From Trichoplusia ni (taxonomy: Eukaryota; Arthropoda; Insecta; Lepidoptera; Noctuidae): a DNA stretch of 64,000 nt. The stretch covers positions 4,650,001 to 4,714,000 of the forward strand of contig NC_039493.1 in assembly GCF_003590095.1 (NCBI RefSeq), in the 5' to 3' direction. Position 1 is the first letter of the stretch. Each line of letters opens with the position of its first letter. The notes under the pieces were generated by a model. The model ran no database searches. It saw only the letters and a program-made list of their open reading frames with translations, and was not told the origin of the DNA. The position numbers were made by a program, and so were the translations under genes. Positions 10,528-21,238 of this stretch are shown here, piece by piece.

Positions 10528-12150
10528 ATGGGTAGAAGACGTGCTGTGCTTGTCGCTGCATGCAAAGTTGTATACGCAATAATTATACACGTATTAAATA
10601 ACAAAAAAAAAGCATCGACGTCGACCAGTTCAGTGGGTTAGAAAATGGATTCACAGAAGAGATGCTTACGGTACGTCGAATAATCTGTTAAAAGAATTGG
10701 CTATAGAAGATCCTAAACGGTACCATACTCATCTCAGAATGAACGAAGAACTATTTTTAAATTTATTGGATAAGATTTCGTCCAGAATATCTAAGCAAGA
10801 CACTATTTTTAGACCCGCTCTGCCTGCAAAATTGAAATTGCAAGTAACGCTTAAATATCTGGCATCGGGTACTACTAGTCTTGGAACATTGGAAGAATTG
10901 TATCGTGTGCCTAAGTGTAGTATTTCTAAATTCCGCTTATTCGCTGCTCATTTAAAACTTTCATAATAAGTTCTTGAGTTTCTAGAGCGTACTCTAACGG
11001 CAGTTTTTGAAGTTGAAGACTAACGTTTTGACCAAAAACATCAAATTCATTTTCCGATTCTACGCTCTTATTTATTTTTCTCAATTCTTGAAGTGCGGTA
11101 TCTATGGGATCATATCTTGCATTTCGAATCGATTGTCGAAAATTGGATGAGGATTGACTCTCTGTTTGAGATGAGCTTCGAGAACCACTGGCTCTGGCTG
11201 GCGTATTTTCTCTGCTATCTGTTGAAGTATTTTCTGATTCTACCTAAAACATAATTCATTCAATAAATTTAAAAATAAATAAAATAAAACATTTCTTTAA
11301 TGTTTTTTATTTCTTTCAGTTTCCGAATACTAGTGAAGAGTGGAATGAAATTTGTAAAGGATTCGAAGAACGTTGCAATTTTCCACGATGTATTGGAGCA
11401 ATTGATGGAAAGCATGTCATCTTGAGATGCCCAAATGGGAGTGGTTCTTTATATTATGACTATAAAGGACATTTTAGCATAGTCTTGTTTGCATTATGCG
11501 ATAGTTACTTAAACTTTTGATACATTAATGTTGGACATTATGGGAAAACATCTGACGGAACAATATTCTCTCATTCAACTCTTCAGTCAATATTAAAAAA
11601 TGGTAGCTCAAATATACCGCCTAATTCAGTGGTATTAGGAGATGAAGCATTTCCACTTAAAAAATATTTAATGAAGCCATATCCTCGAACCCAAGGATTA
11701 AGTAAAGAAAAGAAAATATTTAACTACCGACTGTCGAGAGCAAGACGAGTGGTTGAAAATGCGTTTGGTTTATTGGTATCGAAGTGGAGAATTTTTGAGC
11801 GACCTATTGCTGTTGAGGTGAATAAAGTTGATAAAATAATAAAAGCATGCTGTGCACTGCACAATTGGTTGAGACATACTTCTAGTACATATATTACACC
11901 TAATTTTGTTGATCGAGAAAATTCAATAACAGGACATAGTGAAGGCATGTTCAATGACGTGAATATGAGAGCATTTCAGCAATTACGCCCGGCACAACCG
12001 TCAAGCAGTCCCAAAACAGCGGTCGAAATAAGAGATGACTTTGCTAACTACTTTGCTACAGATGGTACTGTAACATGGCAAGAAAGAATGATTTTAAAAA
12101 AAAATAAAAGAATTGATACTTACAGTGGTGCTTTCTTCATTCCTTCTTAA
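10528..12150 (+). pseudogene. Harbinger B DDE transposase, two exons, broken
   Basis: Exon 1 starts MGRRRAVLVAACK at 10528, shifts frame in an A9 run at about 10602 and continues WVRKWIHRRD to about 10966, with a further likely shift near 10929. Exon 2 starts after TTTCTTTCAG at 11320. It has the three acidic residues of the superfamily: D in CIGAIDGKH, D in VLGDEAFPL and E in SRARRVVENAFGLL. One in-frame TGA sits at 11518-11520. The C-terminal helices (CCALHNWLR) are complete to 12150. The enzyme would cut at the inverted repeats. As read it is inactive, although all catalytic residues remain. Confidence 0.85.
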
Positions 12151-12477
12151 TTCGGTTGACGTCAGCAAAAAATTCATTGTGTTAAACCAGCTTAATTTTG
12201 GTGTGTATATGTTACTTGTTCCACTACCGGTTGTTTTGGATTTTTCAATTTTTGCTAATTCAGCAAAAAATGTGGTACGCAGTGATCGTATTTTATTTTT
12301 CACGTCTTTTGCGGTCATAACAATACCATTAAGGTGCATCAATTCGATTAGTTTTCTATATGCTGATTCGCGTGCGTCTCGATTTTTGTAAAGATTGTTT
12401 TTTGGTTCCCAAAGACAATCATGTCGATATTCCTCAATAAACATTATTGTTTTCTCCGTATCCCATTTAGCAGTCAT
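10926..12477 (-). CDS. Harbinger B MADF-BESS accessory protein, two exons
   Basis: Spliced model: 12477-12124 and 11243-10926 (donor GTAAGT, acceptor TTTTAG, phase 0), 223 codons without a break. Exon 1 is a MADF (Myb/SANT-like) DNA-binding domain: W at residue 5, FIEEYRHDCLWEP and YKNRDARESAYRKL. Exon 2 is Ser-rich and ends with a BESS-like helix pair (DVFGQNVSLQLQKLPLEY). Harbinger elements need such a second protein for DNA binding and nuclear import. Exon 2 lies in the transposase intron on the opposite strand, and exon 1 overlaps the transposase 3' end by 27 bases. Unlike the transposase this gene reads as intact. Confidence 0.8.
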
Positions 12478-12840
12478 TTTTACAAAGTAATAAAGTCATA
12501 AACAAAGTAATCCTCTATGCACGACCGCATGCGCTTGCAACTTGCGTGCAAATGTGCCGACTTGATTATTGTGCGTACAAGTTTAAACCTAATTGCATAC
12601 AAGTTGCAACTTGTTTGCAAGTTGTTGTTTCCACTATACAATTTGCATGCAACTTGCAAATAGTATGCAAATCACTTGCATAATGGAAACGCGCCTTAAT
12701 AGTAAACATCGTCAGAGACAAGAAAAAAAAGATTTATTTTGCTCAGCAGTCGCTGACAAGAGTTATGAAGGTTGAAAGTTAAGTAAGGTTAGGTTGAAAG
12801 TTAAACTATGGTTAAAGCTCTTTTATGTTTCTGGTATACA

Positions 12841-13207
12841 CGGTGATATTTTAGTTGTCTTACAAAAGCAGCCCAGTTCATGTATCCGACGTAAAATACA
12901 CCTAGGCGCGATTTTTTTTTATCATCAACTAAGATAATAAGTACGAAGAAAATTAAACAAGAGAAATCTGAAATATACTCTTAAAAATGATAAAATTGCC
13001 GCCGTCTGCGCCCCTCACCATTGTTACAAGGCTCGGACCGCGCTCGCAACAGAGCTGTGTTTCTAAAAAACTACGAATTGCATCATAATATTGAATAAAA
13101 TTTGCATTTTTTTTTTCAAATCTCATAAATACCTATTTTTTTTATCATGAACGTGTTCTAGTCATTGGATAGGTAGGATAAACTGGGCTGCGTTTGTAAG
13201 ACGACAA
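12841..13207. mobile_element. MITE, deletion derivative of the 50.5-kb element
   Basis: About 367 bases. The inverted ends share 'GTCTTACAAAAGCAGCCCAG'. Its left 280 bases match the inverse of 56640-56903 and its right 90 bases match the inverse of 50491-50575. It is therefore the two ends of the large element with the middle removed. There is no coding capacity; it would depend on the transposase encoded at 52147-54818. Confidence 0.85.
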
Positions 13208-13710
13208 TGAACGAAAAGTTATCGATAACCAATGAATCCGTGCTTTTCGTTCTATATTTTTTAAATATAAGGTAGATCGGGGCAACATCGAACGCGATTT
13301 TGATGAGATGAGGTATATTTGTTTTAAGCATCTATATGAACCCGAAACACATAATGTAGCAGCAAACTATAGAACTTTCAATAGAACCAACAGATTGTAC
13401 TTTACTTTACACCAGGCAAAGAATCATTATTCTTATATATTAATATAAATATTAATAAAAATATACACATAAACGAAAATAATGAAAACGGGTAAAGATC
13501 GTAATGTAGGGGGGAAGACCGACAATTGGGGGTACTTTTTTAAATTTTTGTTTTAGGTCACTGGATTCACTCACAAATTGTGTAAAGAATGTAAAAGTAT
13601 ACATGTTTCTTCATCAAAGTACTTTAAAGTACTTTAAAGTAAGAAGAAGTATGAAATATTGTAAAATAATGAATTTTATATTCCGGTCTTACCCCACTTC
13701 TACCAAATTC

Positions 13711-14795
13711 AGACAGGGGTTCCCAACTGTTTTAATATCATAATAGCTGTGTAAGTAAATGTTGACGTAGTAGTAATCATAACTAGGACATGAATGGAAA
13801 CAAAATTTGCCAATAGGTACAAATTATATTTATAATAATCAAACAATAATTGCACAATACACTTACAGAAAAATACAACATTTCAAAAATATTATAAAAG
13901 GCTCATGTTAATAACATAACAATCAAAAGGAACAAGCAAACCGTTTTAATAAATGGATCCGTCATTTGTCGTCGGACATGCTCTATAGGCTGTGGTTTTT
14001 TTATAGAAAGGCCATGGCGCTTGCGGAAATTATACAGCCAGTCCGATCCCGGCCTCCCATTCCTAAACGGTGTAGCGATTTCATTCAGTTTGATAAATTC
14101 TTCGACGAGGTTTATTATTTCGACCCTGGAGAGACCAAAACCCCATTTTTCCAGTATTATTAGAGCATTGGCTAATCTGACTTCTATTTCGTCAGGAATG
14201 GCGGTTGGTCTACCCAGGGTTTGGCTTTTTATTCTAGTTTTACCCTTAATCCTGTCATTGAGTGTCGATACTGGTATTCTGTAATGTTTTGCAGCAGCAT
14301 ATTGGCTTTTTTCTCCTTTTGCTATACTTTCTAAGGCAGCATTTAAATCTTCCTGAGTGTAAGTAGTGGCGCGAAGCGATTTTCTATAATATTTTCGTGG
14401 CATGATTAATCTGTAACCAATATTTAAATTTAAACCCAAAGTCAACTAAATGTATGTCAATTTAACTATTGAGTAAAAAAACAAATATGAAATTCCGGAT
14501 ATTTTAAAGAATAGAGCATATTTAGGAGTTTGTCATGTTCACTTGTCACTTGTGTTTGTCACTTTCCCAAACGAACATAATCATTCATCATCATCATCAT
14601 CATCTTAAAAAAAAAAAACTCCTTTGCACACAAAACGACTATTCTATGAACCTAATTAGGTACTTCTTAAAATATCCATAGTCCTTTTAATTACAAAAAC
14701 AGAAATAACCTCAATAATATTAATGTTTTATCATTTTAATTTATTATGACAAACTTAAACCGATATAATTTGACCCAGGTTGAGAACCCCTGTCT
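13711..14795 (-). mobile_element. Pogo-like element, internally deleted
   Basis: The ends 'AGACAGGGGTTCCCAAC' and (inverse) 'AGACAGGGGTTCTCAAC' form the CAGGGGTTC-type inverted repeats seen in pogo/Tigger elements. The single gene (start 14403, minus) keeps only the DNA-binding part. It is nested in the element at 13268-15238. Confidence 0.65.
13903..14403 (-). pseudogene. Pogo-like transposase, Psq and CENP-B-type DNA-binding part only
   Basis: The start is the ATG at 14403 (MPRKYYRKSLR), inside a frame that opens earlier. Residues 15-60 (YTQEDLNAALESIAKGEKSQ, then AAKHYRIPVSTLNDR) are a pipsqueak helix-turn-helix. Residues 90-155 (RPGSDWLYNFRKRHGL) are the CENP-B-like second DNA-binding domain. 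The catalytic DDE region of about 200 residues is missing; the frame ends in hydrophobic junk just before the element terminus. It could bind but not cut DNA. Confidence 0.75.
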
Positions 14796-15238
14796 ATTAT
14801 AATGAGATTTTGAAACGGGGCAAGATCGAATGAATAGTATTCCGAACTTACCTCTTATCAAAACGATTGGTAAAGATCGAAAATACAAAAATATCCGAAA
14901 TGACATTATTTATGAACTATCTACTGCTTTGTCATCACTAATAACGTAATAATAAACAATTACAAGTATAAAACTTATAAATATCTCACCTGAGAAGAAA
15001 GTTATAGATGATGGGTAAAGATCGAAAATCTTCAAAACTTCGTCGAAAATGACAGTTGGCAAAAAATGCATTTCACACACAACTACACGGTTAGAACGCT
15101 CGAGGCAGACTGAGGTGGGGGACGGCTTGAGTTGTCCTTCACCGCTGGGTTGCCATAAGTAAAATTATTTGCCTAAATCTCAGGTAAATGAGAATTTTCG
15201 TACTTTACCCTTTTACGATGTTACCCCGACGTACCTTA

Positions 15239-15554
15239 TATTATTCGTTGCATTGGTCTTTTATTTAACTTGACCCTATTTGGTATCATACTATCATTAA
15301 ACAGCAGTTACTAAGTTCTAAGCAACCTAAAAGCAAACATTAGAATTACAAACGAATAAATCAATAGTAAGGTACATCACTAATCTGGTTCGTGACGTCA
15401 TCCGCCGACGTGAAGACACGTCTCTGGCGTGGCTGGCACGACTTTTGACAACTTTCTCGCATGCGAGTAGGGATGTGATCATGTGATATTGTGGTACATA
15501 AAAAATAATAATATTATATTATTTAAAACAATTTAATCATTTTACATATAATTA
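15239..15554. other. No gene seen
   Basis: AT-rich sequence with a short GC-richer patch at about 15390-15470. No open frame, repeat or terminal structure could be supported. Confidence 0.4.
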
Positions 15555-15959
15555 TTAGTCGGATTCTTCGAAACTTGGCAAACTTATGTCATCCAAGTCA
15601 TTTTGCTGTCTTACTTTTCTTATTACGTTCAGTATATTGACATATGTGACTGACCGTTTTTCTTCTGGCACTCGATCCAATTCAAAAGCGACCAGTCTTG
15701 CGAACGCCGCATTTCGTGGGTCGCTAGGTCCTGGTTGGGCAAAATCCAACGGAGGTAAATTAGAAACGTCACACCTTAATTCATTTGCGTCCCATACGCT
15801 CCGTTGATAAGTGTTTGCACTCGTTATATCTTCTGCAGAAACTTGTATTTTTATAGTTTTCTTTGTCGTTTCTTCATTTGAAGATGCCTTCCTTTTGCGA
15901 CTTAGGTCACTTATTATGCTTGGTGAGGAAGGTCCAGCTATATCCTCAGGAGAAGACAT
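15555..15959 (-). CDS. Small acidic protein with BESS-like C-terminus
   Basis: A 134-codon frame from ATG 15959 (MSSPEDIAGPSSPS) to TAA. The first 60 residues are Ser/Lys-rich and low in complexity. Residues about 90-125 (FARLVAFELDRVPEEKRSV, then NILNVIRKVRQQ) resemble the BESS protein-interaction motif of MADF proteins. It lies inside the span of Harbinger A and could be the second exon or a copy of that element's accessory gene, whose MADF exon is at 21069-21238. I could not find a splice link. The frame is intact, but expression is unknown. Confidence 0.4.
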   Translation of the reverse strand: MSSPEDIAGPSSPSIISDLSRKRKASSNEETTKKTIKIQVSAEDITSANTYQRSVWDANELRCDVSNLPPLDFAQPGPSDPRNAAFARLVAFELDRVPEEKRSVTYVNILNVIRKVRQQNDLDDISLPSFEESD

Positions 15960-15968
15960 AATTATCAC

Positions 15969-16564
15969 TTTTATAAACTTAACAAACTTTTTAACTTGTC
16001 GTAACTTGTAATTACGGCAACTACCTACTTTATGATTACTCTATGATCAAAACTTTTCTAGTATTCTATCTTTTTTAGTGTTGCCAACCAAAATGAAAAA
16101 AATATAATGAACGAATGAAATCACTACATAATATAATTTATGGAAAGGATCTGCTGCAGATGTAAGCTAGTATGCAATAAGTTTCATTCAATTAAGATTT
16201 TCCTGAATCTGAAATTAAACTAGTTAGTAAACGAAAAAAAAAATACAAGTAAATTATCAGTCTTTTAATTGTGTTATTTTCGGAATTACTAATAATATTA
16301 TTTAAAAAAATAAAGCATCAGTAGTGAGTGCTAATCTCTATGGATACTGTTTTGTGCCAGCACGACCTCAGCGTCGAAACTAGTCACAGGTAATCAAAGC
16401 ACTTAAGGTGATAACGTCAGGGTAGCCCGCGAAATTCAAATTTTCTTTGTTTTTTTGTAATTTGCCGGTCAGTGTTAGGATATATATTAACCAAAATATG
16501 ATTCGCGATCGTAACACGTATGCCTTTATATGATTATAACATTAGAATCTTCAAAACAACCTTT
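15969..16564. other. No gene seen
   Basis: Noncoding, AT-rich. At 16565 a TTAA followed by CCCAATGATGG may be the terminal repeat of the neighbouring piggyBac, but the matching right end was not found. Confidence 0.35.
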
Positions 16565-16691
16565 TTAACCCAATGATGGTCCGATTCACAATAATTCATA
16601 CCTACAAACTTTAAATAAAAATATAAAAAAGTATTGAAAAAATTGTCATTTATAAATAAAAAAATCATATGAAAAAAATCAACACTATTAT

Positions 16692-18383
16692 TTAAATTAA
16701 CAGTGATATTCTACAAATGTACTTTTTACTACAAAAAGTACATTGGTCAATTATCACTCGAGTGATATTTTTCAAAACATGGCGCAGCACACAAATAGAC
16801 CTTGCATATTTTACAAGCGTATTTGTTTCTTTTCTTTTTTTTATAACTGCGCATTGTCTACAACGTCGGTATTTGCCCATAAGGGTCGGCATGTGATCAT
16901 TGTTATTTTTCGACAGTATACGAAGTGGGTTATGACTACTGCTTATGGACTGAGGTAGTGTATTGTGACTATGAAAATTTTCTATAATTTGGCGAATAAG
17001 AGACAGATGAAATTTTGCAAAATGTAAATTTGGCATGTTATTTATTTCCTTATAACAGAAAAAAGAATTTAATACGTGCATATCAATTATGTGGAGAAAC
17101 AACTTTTTATACCATTTTATGGTTTTTCTTATGCACTGTATTGAAGACAGTAACATGTCAGCCGTATCAACGCTTCCCATATTTTTGGAATAGTCCAAAA
17201 CTGCTTGTGGCTTCATAACTGGTAGCCCCGTTGCTCTATCCTCTTTCAACGATGGCGCCATGATATCACTATGAATTGTTGACAAAATAAATATATCTTT
17301 TTTGTCTCGCCATTTTAGAGCTGTCATTGGAGGACAATGTTTAGCTTGGATTTCACCTCGCTTAATAGTATTATTAAAGCGTGGCATACCGACTCTGTTT
17401 TTTTTTACAGTACCACACGCGTATATATTATTCCTGTGCAGGTAATCCAAAAATACCGGGCTAGTGTACCAGTTGTCAACATATAAATGACGGTTTGAAC
17501 CGAAAAAATCCCTAATTAAAGTTGAAACAACAGCGCCTCCGACACCTAAATTACAAGGATCTATTATTTCAGTAGCTGCGCCACAGTAAACAATAAAATC
17601 TATGATAATGCCGGTTTGTACATCACACATTACAAATAACTTTATTCCAAAACGATTCCTTTTCTTTGGCAAATATTGCCTTATTGATAATCGCCCCTTG
17701 AAGGGAACGATGCTCTCGTCTATGCACAGATTTTTATAGGGTGTCATAAGCTTTTTATACTTTTCCCTAGCGTGATTAATGCAAGTGTCGACTTTTGATA
17801 ATACGTTAGTCTCGTCACTATGCCGACAAAAATGTAGCATGCTTAGAATTGTGCAAAAGCGATTTCTAGGCATTAGTTTGGAAAAAATCGGCGATGATAA
17901 CAACACATCCGTACTCCAGTGCTCTTCTAAAGTCAAATGTCGATTTCGAGTCATTAACATTAATAAAGCAAAAAATATGTACAATTCTGGAATGGATACA
18001 TCGTGCCACCGTTGTAGGCGAGAATGCATACGAAGGTCTACGTTTAGTACAAAGCGTGAGTGAAATAAATTTGTCATATCTACAATGAACGACATAAAGT
18101 CTAAATCTAAAAATTTTTGAAATATATCGAATTCAGTAATATTTTCTGTTACTTCTAAATGGAGACCTGACGTAAACTCATCAAAGCTAGTTAATGCAGG
18201 CACGTGTGGTACTGAAGTCCACTGGTAGGACGGCTCCGTTTGTCTTCGACGGGGGTCACGGCGGGATGTTGATGCTGATGCAGATGTCGAGGCCCAATTG
18301 TTGTCAGGTGTTTCTTGAGTAGTGTGAGATGTTGAGGGCAAAACAGGTGAGTCATTGACTTGTTCTTGACGATCTGTGGTAGA
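16692..18383 (-). pseudogene. piggyBac-type transposase A, nearly intact
   Basis: The main exon runs from a splice acceptor at about 18383 (TTTACAG) to about 16692. After a Ser/Thr-rich start comes the DDE_Tnp_1_7 domain: KNLCIDESIVPFKGR (first D, then the conserved P-F-K-G-R), a second D in VQTGIIIDF and a third in HLYVDNWYTSP, followed by AVLDYSKNMGSVDTAD. The C-terminal cysteine-rich finger is split. CRQC is in the main frame and, after a one-base change in an A run at about 16835, CKIC..YLC..PCF is in the next frame, ending TGA. The enzyme excises at TTAA. A first coding exon is expected upstream (18400-18660) but was not resolved. Confidence 0.85.
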
Positions 18384-18801
18384 CTGTAAACAAAAGCGAA
18401 GTGCTTATTACTATTTACGACGACAGAGGCACATAATATAATATTTTGGCTAAATTTATTTACAAATAGGTACTTATACTTGTTATAGTTATCGCTCATT
18501 ACAAGCTCTCTAGTCCAACTCAATAAATAACTATTATAACATGATTAAAATAAAAATAATAAAACGTGTCAGCTGCCTCCCCACGGCTTAGGTAGCGGTT
18601 TCTGTGTTATAATAAACATATACCTACTAAAATGTACATACCTACCATATCGTCATACTCGCATCAAGAACAGACGTGTTATTCTTTGCTCCGCATTAAA
18701 ATAAATCAGGAAATTAAAAAAAAAAAAATGTGTTATGTAAGTTATAATTTATTATGAACATTTTACATTTTAAGCTCGATTTATATAGTGACGGACTTTC
18801 C

Positions 18802-19320
18802 CTACTTTGTTCTTTGTATGGCATTATATGGCAACATTAAGGGTTCTTTTGAGTGGAGTACAAACGAAGAAAATCTTTTTATTGTATGTTTTTTTCTCCC
18901 GCTGCTACAGTACATTGAGCTATTTTCAAAATTCCTTATTCGTTTTTTTATAATTATTGGTTTTATTTTGGTTCTTGTACACTCTGGGGCAGAATCCGGC
19001 CAAGTCCTTTCTTGTTCATTAATTTGTACATATTGTGGCTGGCTAAGTTCTTGAAAGGAATTCACGGGTGCTTGTGATGTTGGTGGGGCAGAAGTAAGCG
19101 GCAAATAGATAGTTTGTGTTGTAGGTCCTTCAACAATCTGTGCACATGTCTGTTGCCCAGTTGATATTATCTCTTGTTGGATGATCTGTGGCTTTTTTCT
19201 TGCTGAAGAAGTAGCCGGCACCGGTGTTGAAATTGGTGACTGTATCGGTAAGGTTGGAGATGAAGAATATGTATAATATGATTGCGGAGATGGCGTTGGC
19301 GTTGATGACACATCGTCGGG
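18802..19320 (-). CDS. Low-complexity Pro/Ser/Thr-rich frame, not recognised
   Basis: About 170 codons are open and no ATG can be chosen with confidence. The first half is rich in S, T, P and Q (SSTPTPSPQSYYTYSS), the kind of linker seen in transcription-factor-like and MADF-BESS proteins. The second half has a basic patch (RTKIKPIIIKKRIRNFE). It may be a middle exon of the Harbinger A accessory gene, or chance. I do not recognise it. Confidence 0.25.
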   Translation of the reverse strand, partial: PDDVSSTPTPSPQSYYTYSSSPTLPIQSPISTPVPATSSARKKPQIIQQEIISTGQQTCAQIVEGPTTQTIYLPLTSAPPTSQAPVNSFQELSQPQYVQINEQERTWPDSAPECTRTKIKPIIIKKRIRNFENSSMYCSSGRKKHTIKRFSSFVLHSKEPLMLPYNAIQRTK

Positions 19321-20190
19321 GATAGGTCAAATCCGCGTATATGCCATAGGTAAAGGGTGCGTATCTACACTAAACCTAGTTTTACATCAGGAGGTTATAA
19401 CGTCATAAATTTCTTAAATTAATTGCTACTGGGGTCATTTTTACACAGGGAGTATTAATTCATGTGTTATATGTATCGTTAACAATAGATTCATATTTAT
19501 GTAAATGATTTAATTGCTACGACATTTACGCGGTTTTGATTTGACCACCAGCTTATAAAAATAGCTCCTAAATAATAAGTTCCGCGGTATTGAAATCAAA
19601 TACGTAATAATTGTTCAAAATAATATTTAATCAACAAAACAAAATATGTCTTAAACTATCTTAAGAGAAACTATATCTCTAAGAAGAATAAAATATATTC
19701 AATAAAACAAAATCAAAACCAGAATTCTCTGAAATCTGTGAAGAAAATACTTTTTTTAGTTTTTTTAGTTTATTATTTAAAGATAATATCAATCAACTAA
19801 CTCTTGTTTTAATCAGTCTTTTTCAGTTACGTTATAGGAATAGTATTACACATTTAAACTTATGAAATAATAAACAAAAAAAGCTTCTTCAAACCATATT
19901 AAACAAAGAGAGTAATTAACGTCATGAGATTAGCAGAATCACAGTTTTAGTTTCATGAAACAGAAATTAATCATTTTTATAAGGCAAGTTGTCATAGAAT
20001 TCGTGAATGGGCATAACACTTTTTAATTGTTGCAAATGTTCAAACTTTGATTTTGAGATTGGCAATCTTTAAGTAAAGAGCTGTGGAGGAGTAACTGCCT
20101 CAATTCTTTTTCTCCTTTGAGGTAATAGTTGAAATTCGTCATTATAGTTAAGTTTGTAGGTATTCAATAGTGCCATTGGGATTGTACTTT
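19321..20190. other. No gene seen
   Basis: AT-rich noncoding sequence, about 870 bases, without open frames, tandem repeats or terminal repeats that I can support. Confidence 0.4.
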
Positions 20191-20195
20191 AAAAC

Positions 20196-20715
20196 TTAAA
20201 ACCACACATTTGCACCAGTACCTCTACCAGGCCGGATTGAATCGTAAATGAGGTTACTTTTAATACTATAATCTTTAAAAAAAGTGTGGTCAACCGTAGC
20301 TACCTCATATGGAAATGGATTCAGTCTAGCTTCTTTGGTAACCGAAGAATATTGACTTGGTAAAAATATTTTACGATTTTTTAACTTTCTTTCAATTACC
20401 GAGTGAACTGAATCCACTTCCATTTCAGTATGACCCTTCTCTAAAAATTTCTGTGCGATGAAAACTTTATTTTTCCATCGCCAATCGCAAAAAAGTGTTT
20501 GAAGCCCCAACATTTCGATTTTGCGATGTACACCCATCAGTGAATATTATAACATTTTTAGGGTTCTTCAACCAATTTCTTCAAATAATCGACAAAAAAT
20601 GAAGCATACGTTACGATGCTTTTAAATCTGTTGTAGTCTCATCAAACCAATAACACTTTACGTTATTGGTGCCCATGAAAACAGAAATATTGTTTATGGT
20701 ATAGAACATGTTGCT
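20196..20715 (-). pseudogene. DUF7869-type transposon protein, second fragment
   Basis: The same family as 1-540. In minus-strand order, with frame changes and stops near 20535-20640, it reads VFMGTNNVKCYWFDETT, then IIFTDGCTSQNRNVG (the aspartate motif), then AQKFLEKGHTEMEVDSVHS and the Arg/Gly-rich end RPGRGTGANVWF. It has two or more frame disruptions and no start. Compared with the copy at the left edge it lies in the opposite part of the window, so the two are independent insertions. Confidence 0.55.
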
Positions 20716-21068
20716 GTCACCGCTGTCCGCGCAGTTTCATTTTACATAAACAATTTCAATGAAGTTTGTTAACCATGCAGTTTTATATTATGATTAGATT
20801 TGTTTGATTATAAGATTTATTTGATATGATACGAATAATATTCTTTTCTATTAAAATATGAAAAGTTATTTAGTTACAAAAAACGAAAGTGACTATTTTA
20901 CTTTTGCAAAAACACGACTTGCATTGTTAGTTGGAAATACCTATTCATATTTCGTACCTACTAAGTCGCTTTCGATCTTAAGAGTTCGACAACAGTTTGA
21001 GTTCTTAAATATTTATATACATATACGTATAATCTTGAAATAAATAAATACTAATAAAATAAACTTAC

Positions 21069-21238
21069 CTTTTTTTTCTGTCAGCCTCTGACAGTGTCAT
21101 CCAATTATTTCTATCGCTATATTGACGCAAAGTAGTGTCGTATAAAGCTGGTCTTTTCTGTACTTCCACGATAATTTTTTGAGATAAACTTTCATATTCT
21201 GGTTCGTTTAAACCAGACTCCAACTCGGTGGATGACAT
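21069..21238 (-). pseudogene. Harbinger A MADF-domain exon
   Basis: From ATG 21238 (MSSTELESGLNEPEYESL) to a GTAAGT donor at 21068, giving 57 residues. IIVEVQKRPALYDTT and YSDRNNWMTLSEADRKKR look like the first two helices of a MADF domain. No following exon with the rest of the domain was found nearby, so the gene is probably broken. Its place just inside the right terminus, antisense to the transposase start at 10223, repeats the plan of Harbinger B and C. Confidence 0.5.

Larger units (their letters stand above)
10374..12696 (+). mobile_element. Harbinger B, complete PIF/Harbinger element
   Basis: 2,323 bases bounded by near-perfect inverted repeats that begin AGGCGCGTTTCCATTATGCA at both ends, flanked by the direct 3-bp duplication TAA (10371-10373 and 12697-12699). 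TWA targets of 3 bp are the hallmark of this superfamily. The subterminal parts are full of TGCAAGTTGCATGC-like repeats, probably transposase-binding sites. It carries a broken transposase on the plus strand and an apparently intact MADF-BESS gene on the minus strand. Confidence 0.9.
13268..15238. mobile_element. Terminal-inverted-repeat element with iterated GATCGAA motifs
   Basis: Left end 'TAAGGTAGATCGGGGCAACA' and right end (inverse) 'TAAGGTACGTCGGGGTAACA', flanked by TA, suggest a Tc1/mariner-type nonautonomous element. A motif close to GGGTAAAGATCGAAAAT is repeated at least six times in both arms (about 13274, 13489, 13682 inverted, 14815, 14867, 15011). The pogo-like element at 13711-14795 is inserted in its middle, leaving about 890 bases of its own. 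No gene of its own is seen. Confidence 0.6.

Noticed and set aside
16565..16580. TTAA-CCCAATGATGG as the definite left terminus of piggyBac A
   Set aside because: No matching inverted end with TTAA was found on the right, so the element limits were not claimed.
18802..19320. Reading the Pro/Ser-rich frame as a host transcription factor
   Set aside because: Only low-complexity composition supports it; no DNA-binding domain is present.
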